In this document: positions 58,201-64,000 of the stretch, in pieces
How positions within the stretch are numbered: the first letter of the stretch is position 1
How the letters are laid out: each line of letters opens with the position of its first letter
Assembly: GCA_027257055.1 (NCBI GenBank)
Contig: JAPVLO010000180.1
Location: 372,001-436,000, forward strand
Length of the DNA: 64,000 nucleotides
Reading direction: 5' to 3'
DNA from: Cephalopachus bancanus
Taxonomy: Eukaryota > Chordata > Mammalia > Primates > Tarsiidae
Notes under the pieces: model-generated
Databases searched by the model: none
Seen by the model: the letters and a program-made list of their open reading frames with translations, nothing else
Told to the model about the DNA's origin: nothing
Made by a program: the position numbers and the translations under genes

Positions 58201-59071
58201 GCTATGTTTTCTTTTCCTGGGTCCCAAGCAGGGACCTTCTGTGTGTTTGTGTTCTGTTCAGTTTTGATCGACGAGCTCCCCCTTCTGGTACTGTGTATTT
58301 TGTACCATTAAAGGAGAAAACTGCAAACAAAAACAAACATGTCAGGCTGACTCTCTGTTAGGCTAGGGAAGACAGGACTCTTACTTTACCTAATGACTCA
58401 TCGAGTTGAAATGGGTGACTGACATGCACAAAAATAATTTCTGGATAATTTTCTCAAGATCAGTGTATCAAAGACTGGTACTTTAGAAGAGTCTAGTTTT
58501 TATGAAAGGGACATGAGAAGTTTCTAAGTTATCTGCCCTTTCATATGGACAAACTCCATTAATTGCATTTATTCTAAGGTGTCACTGAGGCTGTAAAACC
58601 ATATCAGTTGAAGGGGCTGGGCGTTCATTCCCCTCCCTCGCCTTCCCCCATGTGTCTGAATTCCCTCCTGTTCTCACTGCTTCCCCACACACCTGAGCTT
58701 GTGTGTTTGTTCCAGTTCCTCCAACCCTAAATCTACCCAGCTCTTTCTAGGGTTGCCTCCCTCTTCTGTTACTTTTTTTTTTTTTTTTTTTGGCTAAAGG
58801 TATTCTACTTTCCAAATTCCTATTGTAACTATAAACCAGTATTTAGGCCTAGGGAAAAGATTAAGCAGATGAGCTGAGTAAGAATGAATAATGCAAATAA
58901 GGTGGTTATTAATTCTAATTAGTTAATATAATTAATTATGTTAATCTTGTATTAGAGTAGATTTCAGTTGCTGCTTTCTTTCTCAGGCGTCGAGGTGGAA
59001 AGTTCGCGGTTGGATCGGCCTGCATTGGAGGTGGCCAGGGCATCGCAGTCATCATCGAGAACACAGCGTGA
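20077..59071 (+). CDS. ACAA2: ACAA2, mitochondrial 3-ketoacyl-CoA thiolase (10 coding exons, spliced)
   Basis: Catalyses the last step of mitochondrial fatty-acid beta-oxidation: 3-ketoacyl-CoA plus CoA gives acetyl-CoA and a shortened acyl-CoA. Coding exons are 20077-20092, 37230-37396, 42680-42808, 44635-44751, 46424-46571, 48340-48515, 49197-49326, 54608-54678, 57337-57491 and 58987-59071. All introns are GT-AG and the phases join without a frameshift to 1194 nt, that is 397 residues plus stop, the length recalled for the human enzyme. Thiolase landmarks are the nucleophile Cys92 in [10 protein letters not shown], His352 in [15 protein letters not shown] and Cys382 in SACIGGGQG. The N-terminus [16 protein letters not shown] matches the family, in which the mitochondrial targeting region is known to be uncleaved. 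It differs from remembered human sequence at scattered positions (Phe for Tyr in the PFGAFGG stretch, for example), so this is an orthologue from another primate. It looks intact and functional. Confidence 0.97.
20303..20500 (+). repeat. Short minisatellite in ACAA2 intron 1
   Basis: Four copies of a 39-61 base unit around GTGACCCCCGGACCTTGGAG; the GACCTTGGA core sits near 20311, 20350, 20411 and 20458. Confidence 0.8.
21219..21514 (-). mobile_element. Alu (young), ACAA2 intron 1
   Basis: Antisense dimer, flanked by AGTAGGT repeats. Confidence 0.93.
21855..21985 (+). mobile_element. MIR fragment
   Basis: TTACAGATAAGGACACTGAT and a following GTGACTAGAACCCA stretch match the MIR core. Intron 1. 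Confidence 0.65.
22227..22267 (+). repeat. 20-bp tandem duplication
   Basis: GAACGTGCTGTAACCCTTCA occurs twice head to tail in intron 1. Confidence 0.9.
23975..24237 (+). mobile_element. Alu (older, 5'-truncated), intron 1
   Basis: Sense copy lacking the first ~35 bases, flanked by AAGAAACT duplications inside old L1. Confidence 0.9.
24493..24785 (-). mobile_element. Alu (older), intron 1
   Basis: Antisense dimer, decayed; inserted in the same old L1. Confidence 0.9.
25222..25375 (-). mobile_element. Alu left-monomer (FLAM-like), intron 1
   Basis: Antisense single monomer with T-rich start and ending CATTACATCTGGCC. Confidence 0.85.
25376..25990 (-). mobile_element. Probable old L1 (5'-region) remnant
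   Basis: Phrases such as TCTGCCAACTCCAGTATCTGG and ATCATGGATATTACAGATAA resemble antisense sequence of old L1/HAL1 elements. It lies immediately inside the inner edge of the right inverted-repeat arm. Family assignment is from memory. Confidence 0.45.
26500..28440 (+). mobile_element. Old LINE-1 3' part (copy in right arm)
   Basis: Reverse-complement counterpart of ~1325-3790. It runs in L1 sense from ORF2 remnants to the 3' UTR, including AATGCCACTGAGTTATACAC close to the end near 28430. It shares the left arm's L1 junctions, so it was copied by the duplication rather than inserted independently. Confidence 0.85.
28970..35220 (-). mobile_element. Younger LINE-1, 5' UTR + ORF1 + ORF2, 3' end missing
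   Basis: On the - strand: ~1.4 kb 5' UTR (35220 to ~33800), ORF1 remnants (e.g. [20 protein letters not shown] near 33270), then ORF2 with endonuclease-region sequence (32141-31710), RT-region pieces (31512-30208) and C-terminal pieces ([11 protein letters not shown] and [11 protein letters not shown], 29632-29255). Both frames carry stops and frameshifts. The L1 sequence stops near 28970 inside the last part of ORF2, so the 3' UTR and poly(A) tail are absent. It occurs only in the right arm. Confidence 0.9.
36208..36283 (+). mobile_element. L1-mobilised fragment of an LTR transcript with poly(A)
   Basis: About 60 bases resembling an ERV LTR R region (GGTCCCCTCTGGGAGCTTCT and AATAAA at 36253-36258), then an A tail from ~36269. 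It is flanked by 13-base duplications AAGAATCAGTAGT (36195-36207) and AAGAATCAGCAGT (36284-36296). Poly(A) plus target duplication indicates reverse transcription of a polyadenylated LTR RNA by L1 machinery. Confidence 0.65.
36390..36745 (+). mobile_element. Old DNA-transposon-type repeat
   Basis: Phrases GGCCACACAGCAGGAGGTGA, ATTGTGAACTGTGTGTGTGA and AATGCCTGGTGATCTAAGG match a common mammalian interspersed repeat, probably hAT-like. The exact family is not assigned. ACAA2 intron 1. Confidence 0.55.
37230..37396 (+). CDS. ACAA2: ACAA2 coding exon 2
   Basis: Residues 6-61, from [11 protein letters not shown] to VIVGNVMQ. The acceptor is TTGCTACAG. The donor is CAG|GTTGGT, which lacks the usual purine at +3 and A at +4. 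This exon supplies the first strands of the N-terminal thiolase lobe. It is 167 nt and enters at phase 1, leaves at phase 0. Confidence 0.96.
37728..38021 (+). mobile_element. Alu (young), intron 2
   Basis: Sense dimer with A-tail; target duplication GAACACACCTC on both sides. Confidence 0.93.
38940..39195 (-). mobile_element. Old LINE-1 ORF2 fragment
   Basis: Contains antisense L1 phrases (TCCTGATCTTAGGGAAAACA, TTTCACCATTAGGTGTGATG). Lies in ACAA2 intron 2. Confidence 0.7.
39745..40375 (+). mobile_element. Old repeat split by a Tigger-like DNA transposon
   Basis: The outer element begins GGGTTCTCCAGAGAGACAGA (~39750) and ends CAAAATTAGCCATCACCA (~40370), a pairing seen in an old mammalian repeat. 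Inside, from ~39795 to ~40010, lies a DNA-transposon-like sequence (GTCGCTTAACAACGGGATAT; TTGCTCCTAGGCCTCAAACC). Families are recalled, not searched. Nested insertion in intron 2. Confidence 0.55.
40433..40688 (-). mobile_element. Alu (older), intron 2
   Basis: Antisense dimer, decayed, lacking the last ~30 bases of the usual head end. Confidence 0.85.
40940..41222 (+). mobile_element. MLT/MST-type (ERVL-MaLR) LTR fragment
   Basis: CCAGAACTGTAAGAAATAAA followed by ending GAAAGCAGACTAAGACAGG is the characteristic 3' end of MaLR LTRs, and CCCTTGCCATATGAGG-like text precedes it. Intron 2. Confidence 0.7.
41253..41320. repeat. Near-perfect 30-bp hairpin, 8-base loop
   Basis: 41253-41282 and 41291-41320 are reverse complements with one mismatch; the arm contains CTTGTCAAATCCATTTGCA. 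Loop TATGCCTC. Intron 2, so it would be transcribed in ACAA2 pre-mRNA. Confidence 0.95.
41870..42010 (+). mobile_element. MER5/MER3-like hAT fragment
   Basis: GTTAGAAATGCAGACTCTCA followed by CTACTGATTCAGAACCTAAA are typical of MER5/Charlie-type elements. Intron 2. Confidence 0.6.
42050..42225 (+). mobile_element. MER5A-like hAT fragment
   Basis: AGTTCTCAGCCTGTTGCACA, TTAGAATTACTTGGGATGCT and GATGCCCAGGTCCCACCCCC give the usual MER5A order, ending GGTTGAGAATCACAG. Intron 2. Confidence 0.7.
42355..42475 (+). mobile_element. Old LINE-1 3' end fragment
   Basis: Sense L1 3' UTR phrases: ACAACATTATGAATGTATTT, CACTGAACTGTATGCTTTAA, TTGTGTTATGTGTATTTTAC. Immediately upstream of exon 3 (intron 2). 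Confidence 0.75.
42680..42808 (+). CDS. ACAA2: ACAA2 coding exon 3 (active-site Cys92)
   Basis: Residues 62-104, from [13 protein letters not shown] to QSIVNGCQ, 129 nt. It contains [10 protein letters not shown], whose Cys92 carries the acyl group during thiolysis. Acceptor CTGTCCCAG, donor CAG|GTATGA. It is flanked by old repeats but none touches the splice sites. Confidence 0.97.
42995..43290 (+). mobile_element. Old LINE-1 3' end fragment
   Basis: Second old L1 3' UTR, in intron 3: GGTGGTTTCCAGGGTTAGGG and the closing ACAATGGTTAGGGTGGGACA phrase. It is related to the one at 42355-42475, so exon 3 sits between two L1 3' ends. Confidence 0.75.
43300..43475 (+). mobile_element. MIR fragment
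   Basis: GCCAGGCATGTGCTAGGTTC, CTCATTTAATCTTCACGACC and CATTTTACAGGCCAGGAAAC give a long, well-ordered MIR. Intron 3. Confidence 0.85.
43813..44100 (-). mobile_element. Alu (old, AluJ-like), intron 3
   Basis: Antisense diverged dimer, with expanded T-run in the linker. Confidence 0.85.
44635..44751 (+). CDS. ACAA2: ACAA2 coding exon 4
   Basis: Residues 105-143, from [14 protein letters not shown] to GTALGTDLK, 117 nt, phase 0 on both sides, so skipping it would keep the frame and remove 39 residues. Acceptor TTTTAAACAG. The donor is weak (AAG|GTCGGA), and a young antisense Alu begins only 12 bases after the exon end (see the finding). Confidence 0.96.
44764..45072 (-). mobile_element. Alu (young) next to exon 4 splice donor, intron 4
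   Basis: Antisense dimer close to the young consensus. The target duplication GGAGTCATT is at 44755-44763 and again just after 45072. The T-run starts 12 bases after exon 4. Confidence 0.95.
45075..46423. other. Intron 4 remainder, nothing recognised
   Basis: Unique-looking apart from a 36-bp tandem duplication. Confidence 0.5.
45261..45322 (+). repeat. ~36-bp tandem duplication in intron 4
   Basis: ATAAAATTAGACTCTATCTC/AGCACA is repeated with small changes. Confidence 0.85.
46424..46571 (+). CDS. ACAA2: ACAA2 coding exon 5
   Basis: Residues 144-192 plus one base, from [13 protein letters not shown] to QSQQRWKA, 148 nt, phase 0 in and phase 1 out. Acceptor TTTTGATAG, donor CTG|GTCAGT. It contains the conserved thiolase stretch [12 protein letters not shown] followed by [16 protein letters not shown]. 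Opposed young Alus lie about 1.3 kb on either side. Confidence 0.96.
47325..47500 (-). mobile_element. MIR fragment
   Basis: Antisense MIR: TTCTACTTCTGCCATG, then ATCTATAAAATCAAGATAG and TAGGGTTATTGTAA. Intron 5. Confidence 0.65.
47832..48118 (+). mobile_element. Alu (young), intron 5
   Basis: Sense dimer with duplicated AAAATTACTGTTA on both sides. Confidence 0.94.
48340..48515 (+). CDS. ACAA2: ACAA2 coding exon 6
   Basis: Residues 193-251, from [15 protein letters not shown] to [11 protein letters not shown], 176 nt, phase 1 in and 0 out. Acceptor GCTATTTCAG. Donor TCG|GTTGGT, the same unusual hexamer as exon 2. It carries the lysine-rich loop KTKKGKQ and the [10 protein letters not shown] stretch common to thiolases. 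Confidence 0.96.
48888..49012 (+). mobile_element. Alu left monomer (FLAM-like), intron 6
   Basis: Sense monomer, GCCGGGCACAGTGGCTCATG head and A-tail. Confidence 0.88.
49197..49326 (+). CDS. ACAA2: ACAA2 coding exon 7
   Basis: Residues 252-294 plus one base, from [16 protein letters not shown] to GCDPSIMGI, 130 nt, phase 0 in and 1 out. Acceptor TTTTCAAG, strong donor [18 protein letters not shown] follows the TAGNAS motif of exon 6, as in the family. Confidence 0.96.
49579..49858 (+). mobile_element. Alu (intermediate age), intron 7
   Basis: Sense dimer, some decay; A-tail at 49848. Confidence 0.9.
49917..49971. repeat. Perfect 22-bp hairpin, 11-base loop
   Basis: AGCCTTCTGTTTCACTCTAT+GA (49917-49938) pairs perfectly with 49950-49971. 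A 14-base direct repeat GAACAATCATAGAG (49905 and 49944) overlaps each side. Intron 7. Confidence 0.95.
50340..51745 (+). mobile_element. LINE-1 3' part, 5'-truncated, with nested Alu
   Basis: Encodes a damaged ORF2 C-terminus ([29 protein letters not shown]) and continues to a 3' UTR ending in an A-rich tail near 51725. A 5'-truncated Alu (51208-51360) is inserted near the end of ORF2. Sense to ACAA2 in intron 7. Confidence 0.9.
51208..51360 (+). mobile_element. Alu right monomer nested in L1, intron 7
   Basis: 5'-truncated sense copy splitting the L1 ORF2 end at 50340-51745. Confidence 0.9.
52397..52535 (+). mobile_element. MER5-like hAT fragment
   Basis: GCAGTGGTTCCCAGCCCCAG start and a GGATGCTTTTGATGATC end, diverged. 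Intron 7. Confidence 0.5.
53180..53275 (+). mobile_element. MIR fragment
   Basis: TTGTCCAAAGTCACACAGCT followed by AGTGGCAGGAGTCAGGA. Intron 7. Confidence 0.6.
54608..54678 (+). CDS. ACAA2: ACAA2 coding exon 8
   Basis: Residues 295-318, [14 protein letters not shown] then [10 protein letters not shown], only 71 nt, phase 1 in and 0 out. Acceptor TTATGCAG, donor GAG|GTAAGT. The polypyrimidine tract is poor but contains a T-rich run upstream. Confidence 0.95.
54926..55262 (+). mobile_element. Alu (old) with (AAAT)n tail, intron 8
   Basis: Sense dimer followed by about nine AAAT units (55196-55231) and an A-run to ~55260. Confidence 0.9.
56100..56225 (-). mobile_element. MIR fragment
   Basis: Antisense: ATTTGATCCCAACTCTGC and CTCAGTTTTCTTATCCATA. 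Intron 8. Confidence 0.55.
56571..56852 (+). mobile_element. Alu (young), intron 8
   Basis: Sense dimer with a 16-base target duplication GAAAATATAGCCATTT on both sides. Confidence 0.95.
56915..57206 (+). mobile_element. Alu (older), intron 8
   Basis: Sense dimer just 130 bases upstream of exon 9. Confidence 0.9.
57337..57491 (+). CDS. ACAA2: ACAA2 coding exon 9 (catalytic His352)
   Basis: Residues 319-369 plus two bases, 155 nt, phase 0 in and 2 out. It encodes [14 protein letters not shown] and the second thiolase signature [19 protein letters not shown], containing His352. Acceptor TTTTTTTTAAG, donor CG|GTACTT. Confidence 0.96.
57882..58171 (+). mobile_element. Alu (young), intron 9
   Basis: Sense dimer with an A-tail of about 17; the flanking duplication is not clear. 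Confidence 0.92.
58987..59071 (+). CDS. ACAA2: ACAA2 coding exon 10 (catalytic Cys382 and stop)
   Basis: Residues 370-397, from [19 protein letters not shown] to IIENTA, then TGA at 59069-59071. Cys382 is the base that activates the CoA thiol. Acceptor CTTTCTTTCTCAG with a strong pyrimidine tract. The intron 9/exon 10 junction completes Arg370 (CG|G). Confidence 0.96.
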
Positions 59072-59415
59072 GGAGGCCAAGGTGCCCTATGACCCACTAC
59101 CAGAGCCGGCCTGACCACAATACAGTTAAATTGAGGTTAAATTGAATTTACAGAATGTACAGGCCTTCAGAGCACCTGCTGCCACTGGCCATGCCTGCAC
59201 TGAAACAGTGGTGGAGCTTGCTCCTCCATGGCGGGACAAAAATGCACTTACCACGAACAAGAGCTCATGCCAGAGGTGGGTTCTCCCAAATTTGCCCCAA
59301 ATATAATGTGCTTCTGTACAAAAATGCAACTATAGAAGGCCCTAAAAGAATAATCACCACTTATGCCTTATAACATGATTACAATGAGATCTAATAAATG
59401 TTGCCTTAACTTCAG
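59072..59415 (+). other. ACAA2: ACAA2 3' UTR with poly(A) signal
   Basis: Non-coding sequence after the stop, ending at a canonical AATAAA at 59393-59398 followed by a T/G-rich stretch. Cleavage is expected about 10-25 bases further on. L1 sequence begins soon after (~59440), which fits the gene ending here. No second signal is seen before the L1. Confidence 0.8.
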
Positions 59416-59439
59416 CTAATTTTTCCTGCCATTTGTTGT

Positions 59440-60245
59440 AGTTTTTAAAATGTTTCTGTTAAAATGAACATGATATGAGTATTACCATCTTAGCCCTAAG
59501 TGTGCCATTCGGTGGCATTAAGTACATCACCTCGTGATACACCCACACCACCATCTGTCTCCAGAACTTCATCATCGCAAACTAGAACTCTGCCCTGCTA
59601 GATGCCAACTCCTTGTCCTCCCAACCCCTGCACCACCATCTGCTTTCTGTCTTTGTGAATTGGGCTGCTCCAGGAACCTCCTGTCGTCATTAGTGGAATC
59701 ATGAGTGTTTATCCTTTGTGACTGGCTTAAGTCACTCAGAGTGATGTCCTCCAGATTCACTCTTGTTATGTTTTAGCATGTGTCACAATTTCCTTTTTTC
59801 TAAGGCTGAGTAATACTCCACTGTATATGTAAACCTTTCTTCACAGTTTAGAGTCCACGTTTCATCCTTTATTTCCTCCCTTGGAAATACTCCAACACTT
59901 CCATTGCTGTGTATATTTGTCCAAAGACCAGACATCTAGTGGGGCAAGGTCCTGTTGACTGACTGTTCTTGTTAACATCATGAGAAAATCCATTCAGAAT
60001 TTTAACTGAGATGAAATGGACTTACAGGTTATATATTTGTTAGAGAGAAAATTGACATCTTTGGAATACTGACTTTTCTGTAAACATAGCTTATCTTACA
60101 GTTTACTCTGGTTCCCTCATCCTCTTGTTTTAGGAATTTTAATAAAAATATCAAGGAGACTTCATTTTCCTTGATAAGCCCTAGTTTATTAACTGATTCT
60201 TATTTTAAGGCAATAAACAAAGGATCCAGAACTTTGAAAGACTGA
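59440..60245 (-). mobile_element. Old LINE-1 3' portion downstream of ACAA2
   Basis: Antisense L1 3' UTR and ORF2-end phrases (GTGGCATTAAGTACATCACC; TGAGTAATACTCCACTGTAT). It begins ~25 bases after the expected ACAA2 cleavage site. Confidence 0.75.
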
Positions 60246-60249
60246 CATA

Positions 60250-61499
60250 TGTCAAAGATTTTTCAGCAAAGTTATGTGTTTGTCTTCTCTAGGTAATGCT
60301 AAATAATACTCAGTGTCAGTATTGGTACCTGCATCAACTCTTTGCTGATGTAGTTTTCTTCTTCTGATTAAAAAGTTGGAGTAGCAGAGACACTCCAGCC
60401 CCATCATACAGAGGCAGATGACAAGTGGCCCACCCATGATAGGTGTCCCAGAAGGAGCAGGTGTGGCACACTTGTTTATCCCTGAATCACAGACTAGGGG
60501 TGAGAAGAAGTCCAGCTCTTTGTGTCCGGGACCCTGATTACGAAGCAGCTTCCTCTAGGCTCATAAGAATGTTAAAGTGTAAGAGGCCTGTGTAATTTCT
60601 CACAACAAAGAACAACATTTTGCAGAATGTTTTATACTTGACACTTTCTTCTTTTGCTAGAGCTTTTAATAAACTCTTCCTCTCTGAGGTGAAATGACCA
60701 AGGCCACATGTTACCATCCCCTGGAAACACTAGCAATAGTTTATCAAGCCCATGTCTTTCCAGATGAAGGAGGGATTGCTACCAAGCAAATGACTGAAGC
60801 GAGCCCCTTTCCACAGCGTCTCTTGGCACTGGCTTTGGCTAAGGGTCACTGCCTTCCCACAAAGGTCTCTGCGGTTGTGTTGTTTGGATGAAATCTCTTT
60901 TCCTTGGTTACTGCTCACTAATAGCTATTGGATATTATGTATCTAGCCAGCTTGCTAAGCCCTCATATTGATTCTAGTCATGCAAAGTGTCTCGTTTATT
61001 CTTAGTGCCTTTCTGCATTGGGCTAGACCGCTGATGCAGAGTGGGAGGAAATAAAGCATGGTGATGCCCCTATTTGTTCCACTGTACTTACGGTAGGTTC
61101 TGAGAGACGCTTTGTCAAGGTCAGATTTCCTTCTGTTCTTGGTTCTGCTGGGAACTCATGCGTGGTTATTCCCTCTTTAGACTACTCTGTCTCACTTGGC
61201 TGACCCTTCACCCGTTGCCTTCATGTCACCAGGTCTAGCGGGGCCTTTCTGCCTTTGTCTTACTTGAGCCGACTGCTCTTGGCATCTGTTTTCCTGCCTC
61301 TCTGGCCACTCCTGTTGTTCTTGGTCAGCGGCTCCTCTGCTTGTGAGTTTCTTGGGATTGGTTTTTGGGTTGTGGTGACTTCTTCCCACGACTCTAAATG
61401 CCATCATGTTTACATCCCAGCATAGGCCCCTGACACCAAACTCCTCTGACATACTGTCTCTCCAAAGACCACTCACCCTGCTGTCATGCCATAGGGCTC
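60250..61499. other. Downstream intergenic, nothing recognised
   Basis: No splice-supported coding sequence and no clear repeat until the L2. Confidence 0.5.
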
Positions 61500-61745
61500 A
61501 GGCAGATGTTCTTTCCTCTGCCTTCCCAGGCCGGGGCCTGCTCATCCTTCCAGTCTCAGATGCTTCCTCCTCAGTCAGGGTCTCTGCTTGCCCTAAGGTC
61601 CTCTCCCATGACTCTCCATTGTAGCACCCTGACTGTTATGGAACTTTTCTGAATTTGAATCACTTAGTAGCCTGTTTACTGTCTAGCTCCCTTATTTGAC
61701 TGTAAGCTCCATGAGGCATAATAATGTTGAGTGAATGGATGAATG
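61500..61745 (+). mobile_element. LINE-2 3' end
   Basis: Decayed L2 with GACTGTAAGCTCCATGAGGC and the closing GTTGAGTGAATGGATGAATG tail, which leads directly into the tetranucleotide array. Confidence 0.7.
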
Positions 61746-62660
61746 AATGAATGAGTGGGTGGATGGATGGATAGATAATGGGTAGGTGAATGAATGGGTA
61801 GAAAGAAAGGAGGGATGAGTAGGTGGATGGTTTGATTGATGGATAGATAGGTGATAGGTAGATGGATGGGCAGACAGAGGGATAGATAAGTGGATGGATG
61901 GGTGGTTAAGTAGTAGGTGGATGGGTGGGTGGGTAAATGGCTGGATGAAGGGATGGATAGGTGGATGGGTGGGTGGCTAGATGGATAGGTGGATGGATGG
62001 GTAGAGGGAGGGATGAATGGGTAGATGGATGGATTGTTGAATAGATAAGTGATAGGTGGATGGATGGATGGATGGATGGATGAAGAAATGGGTGGTGGAT
62101 GGATTGTTGGATAGATAGGTGAGAGGTGGGTGGGTAGGTGGGTGGGTGGATGGATAGGTGGATGGATGGATGGATAGACGGAGGGATGAATGGGTAGATG
62201 GATGAAGAGATGGGTGGTAGATGGATTGTTAGATAGGTGATAGGTGGATGGATGGGCGGAGGGAGGGATGGATGGGTAGATGGATGGATGAAGAGATGGA
62301 TAGGCAGATGAATGGATGGACAGATGTATAGGTGGATGGGTGGAAGGATGGATGGGTGGATGGATGGATGGGTGGATGGATGGATGGGTGGAGGGAGGGA
62401 TGGATGGGTAGATGGATGGAGAGATGGGTGGCAGATGGATGGATTGTTGGATAGGTAAGTGATAGGTGGATGGGTGGATGGGTAGATGGATGGATGAAGA
62501 GATGGGTGGCAGATGGATGGATTATTGGATACATAGGTAATAGGTAGATGGGTGGGTAGGTGGATGGATGAAAAATGGGTAGGTGGATGGATGGATTGAT
62601 GGATGGAAGGATGGATGGGTGGACTAAGGAATGGATGTGTAGGTGGATGAATGATGGATG
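61735..62660 (+). repeat. (GGAT)n/(GGTA)n tetranucleotide array, ~0.9 kb
   Basis: Imperfect GGAT/GGGT/AGAT tetramers on the + strand with super-repeats. The phrase GGATTGTTGGATA (or near copies) recurs near 62030, 62100, 62222, 62440 and 62518, together with GATGAAGAGATGGGTGG. A long - strand frame rich in HPSIHP repeats results only from the tetramer composition. Confidence 0.95.
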
Positions 62661-63129
62661 ATATTTGAAGAAACTGTAGCATGAAGAAAATTGCTAAAAA
62701 TCATACAGAAGTACAGCAAGTAGCTGCTTTCACACAATTTACCTCACCCTCTCCACAGATTATCATGGAAGTGTGTGTTTGTGTGTCTGCTATGCACACA
62801 TGTGCTGGTGTGTTTTCAAGAGAAAATAATAGAATGAGGGGAGATTCTAAAGATTTTTGCTACCTGGATCCCAAGGATTAATAGAAAGGGAGTAACCGTC
62901 AGCAGTTTACTTTTCATCCAACTACAGCTGCCGAGAGCTGGGGGAGCCAGACACATACACTCTCTGGGAGGACCAGAGAAGCTCTCCTCCAAGCCAGGTC
63001 ACTCTTGAAAAGTGAAAGAGAAGGCCATTAATAATCCCCTGGGGCAACAGGTGCAAACTAGAACGTGGAGAAACCAGCTTTAATTAGCCAAAGCACATTG
63101 CAGTGACTCCATCTCAGGTTCAAGGGAGC

Positions 63130-63590
63130 TGAGCAAATGTGCTGTTTGTGTATGGATTGCTGGGTAAGAAGATTATGAAGTTAGCCAGGGTGGACCTCAA
63201 TGAGTGCTGACATTTGAGCAAACACTTGAAGGAGGTAAGAGGTGGCCACACGAGTCTGGGAGGAGGGTGGGGAAGCAGCCAGTGCAAGACCAAGGCAGGA
63301 ATGTGCCTGGCGAGCCCAGGGAGCAGCAGCCAGCGTGGCTGGAGCAGAGAGGTCAGAGTGGAGTGGAGAGGCACCGTGGTCAGAGTCACACAGGTCTTGT
63401 GAGCCAATGGAGGGACGTTGGCCTCTAAGCACAATGGGGAGCCATCACAGGCTTTGATAGAGGATGGTTGTCATCTGACTTGCATCGGAAGGATGCTCTG
63501 TGAAACTGTGGAGGGACAAAGCTAGAAGCAGGGAGGCCACTTAGGAAGTGTTGCAGTAATCCAGGCCAAGGAGCCATAGTGTCTTAGATC
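63130..63590 (+). mobile_element. Ancient mammalian interspersed repeat, family unassigned
   Basis: GGCTGGAGCAGAGAGGTCAG, GCACAATGGGGAGCCATCAC and AAGTGTTGCAGTAATCCAGG recur in this order in many mammalian loci by recollection. No coding potential is seen. Confidence 0.5.
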
Positions 63591-64000
63591 TGGGAGTCTA
63601 CAATGGGGGCGGTGAGAAGTTGTCAGACTCTGGATATGTGCTGAGACTTTCTGATGGATTGATTGGCTGTGAGTTGGCAGAGAGAGGAGTCTGACAACTC
63701 CTGGTCGCTTTCTCTGAGCCCCTGAAATGGAGAAGGCTGCAGGTGGAGCGGGTCTGGGGAGACGCATAATCCAGCCCAGACATCTAGGCAAGGTGCTGAA
63801 GGGGCCCCTGGTGGAGGAGTCTGGGTCTGGTAGAGAGTTTGGGATGGAATATATGAGGGAACCCCAAACACCTGGAACTCTCTTTTGGAGGGTTGGCCTC
63901 TTGTAGTGCAAGTTTCCCCCACTAGGTGAGTGTTTTAGGCACCCATGGGCTTCCATGCACCAACTAGCGTTGTTGTGAGCAGCTGTGTTCAGCTTCGGTA

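Noticed and set aside
61735..62660. CRISPR-like spaced repeats
   Set aside because: No constant-length repeat with unique spacers; it is a degenerate tetramer array in a primate genome.
61906..62682. 258-codon - strand frame rich in HPSIHP repeats
   Set aside because: A direct translation of the tetranucleotide array; tetramers without stops give long frames in all phases.

Overview
The window is primate nuclear DNA, most likely from a strepsirrhine (lemur-like) species. It carries about 26 Alu copies. The youngest form a nearly homogeneous lineage with a 'GGCTCAGCCTGTAATCC' head, an 'ACAATAAATCAAAAAATCAG' linker and a 'GACTCCAACTC' tail, which is not the human AluY/S pattern. The only protein-coding gene is ACAA2 (mitochondrial 3-ketoacyl-CoA thiolase) on the + strand. 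All ten coding exons can be placed with splice sites. They join to 397 codons plus stop, with Cys92, His352 and Cys382 present. I recall the human protein as also 397 residues, with a few substitutions relative to this one.

Layout. 1-8.6 kb: an old L1 on the - strand, broken up by Alus, a candidate solo LTR and a DNA transposon. 8.6-17.4 kb: mostly unique intergenic DNA with scattered old repeats. 17.4-20.5 kb: a GC/CpG-rich divergent promoter block. It holds a small inverted duplication, a GC-rich minisatellite, a scaRNA on the - strand identified as SCARNA17 (mgU12-22/U4-8) from a box C/D domain that can pair with U4 C8, a - strand splice donor fitting the first exon of a host lncRNA (SNHG22 by human synteny), and ACAA2 exon 1 on the + strand. 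20.1-37.2 kb: ACAA2 intron 1, which contains old L1s and a nearly full-length younger L1. 37.2-59.4 kb: exons 2-10 and the 3' UTR. 59.4-64 kb: downstream intergenic DNA with an L1, an L2 and a ~0.9 kb tetranucleotide array.

The most unusual structure is a large inverted repeat. Bases 1 to ~4290 reappear in reverse orientation at ~26025-35701, inside ACAA2 intron 1. The arms therefore enclose the SCARNA17/ACAA2 promoter. By manual alignment the outermost ~147 bases are identical, the next ~150 are about 95% identical, and the rest is about 85%. Three lineage-specific Alus are found only in the left arm and a ~6.2 kb L1 only in the right arm. Without these insertions both arms are about 3.4 kb.

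Other points of interest: a young Alu 12 bases past the exon 4 splice donor, opposed Alus around exon 5, two near-perfect fold-back hairpins in introns, a possible in-frame cryptic exon in intron 7, and an L1-mobilised scrap of a retroviral LTR transcript. I found no bacterial-type operon, CRISPR array or other non-eukaryotic system. Coordinates of repeats are approximate because no repeat library was run.
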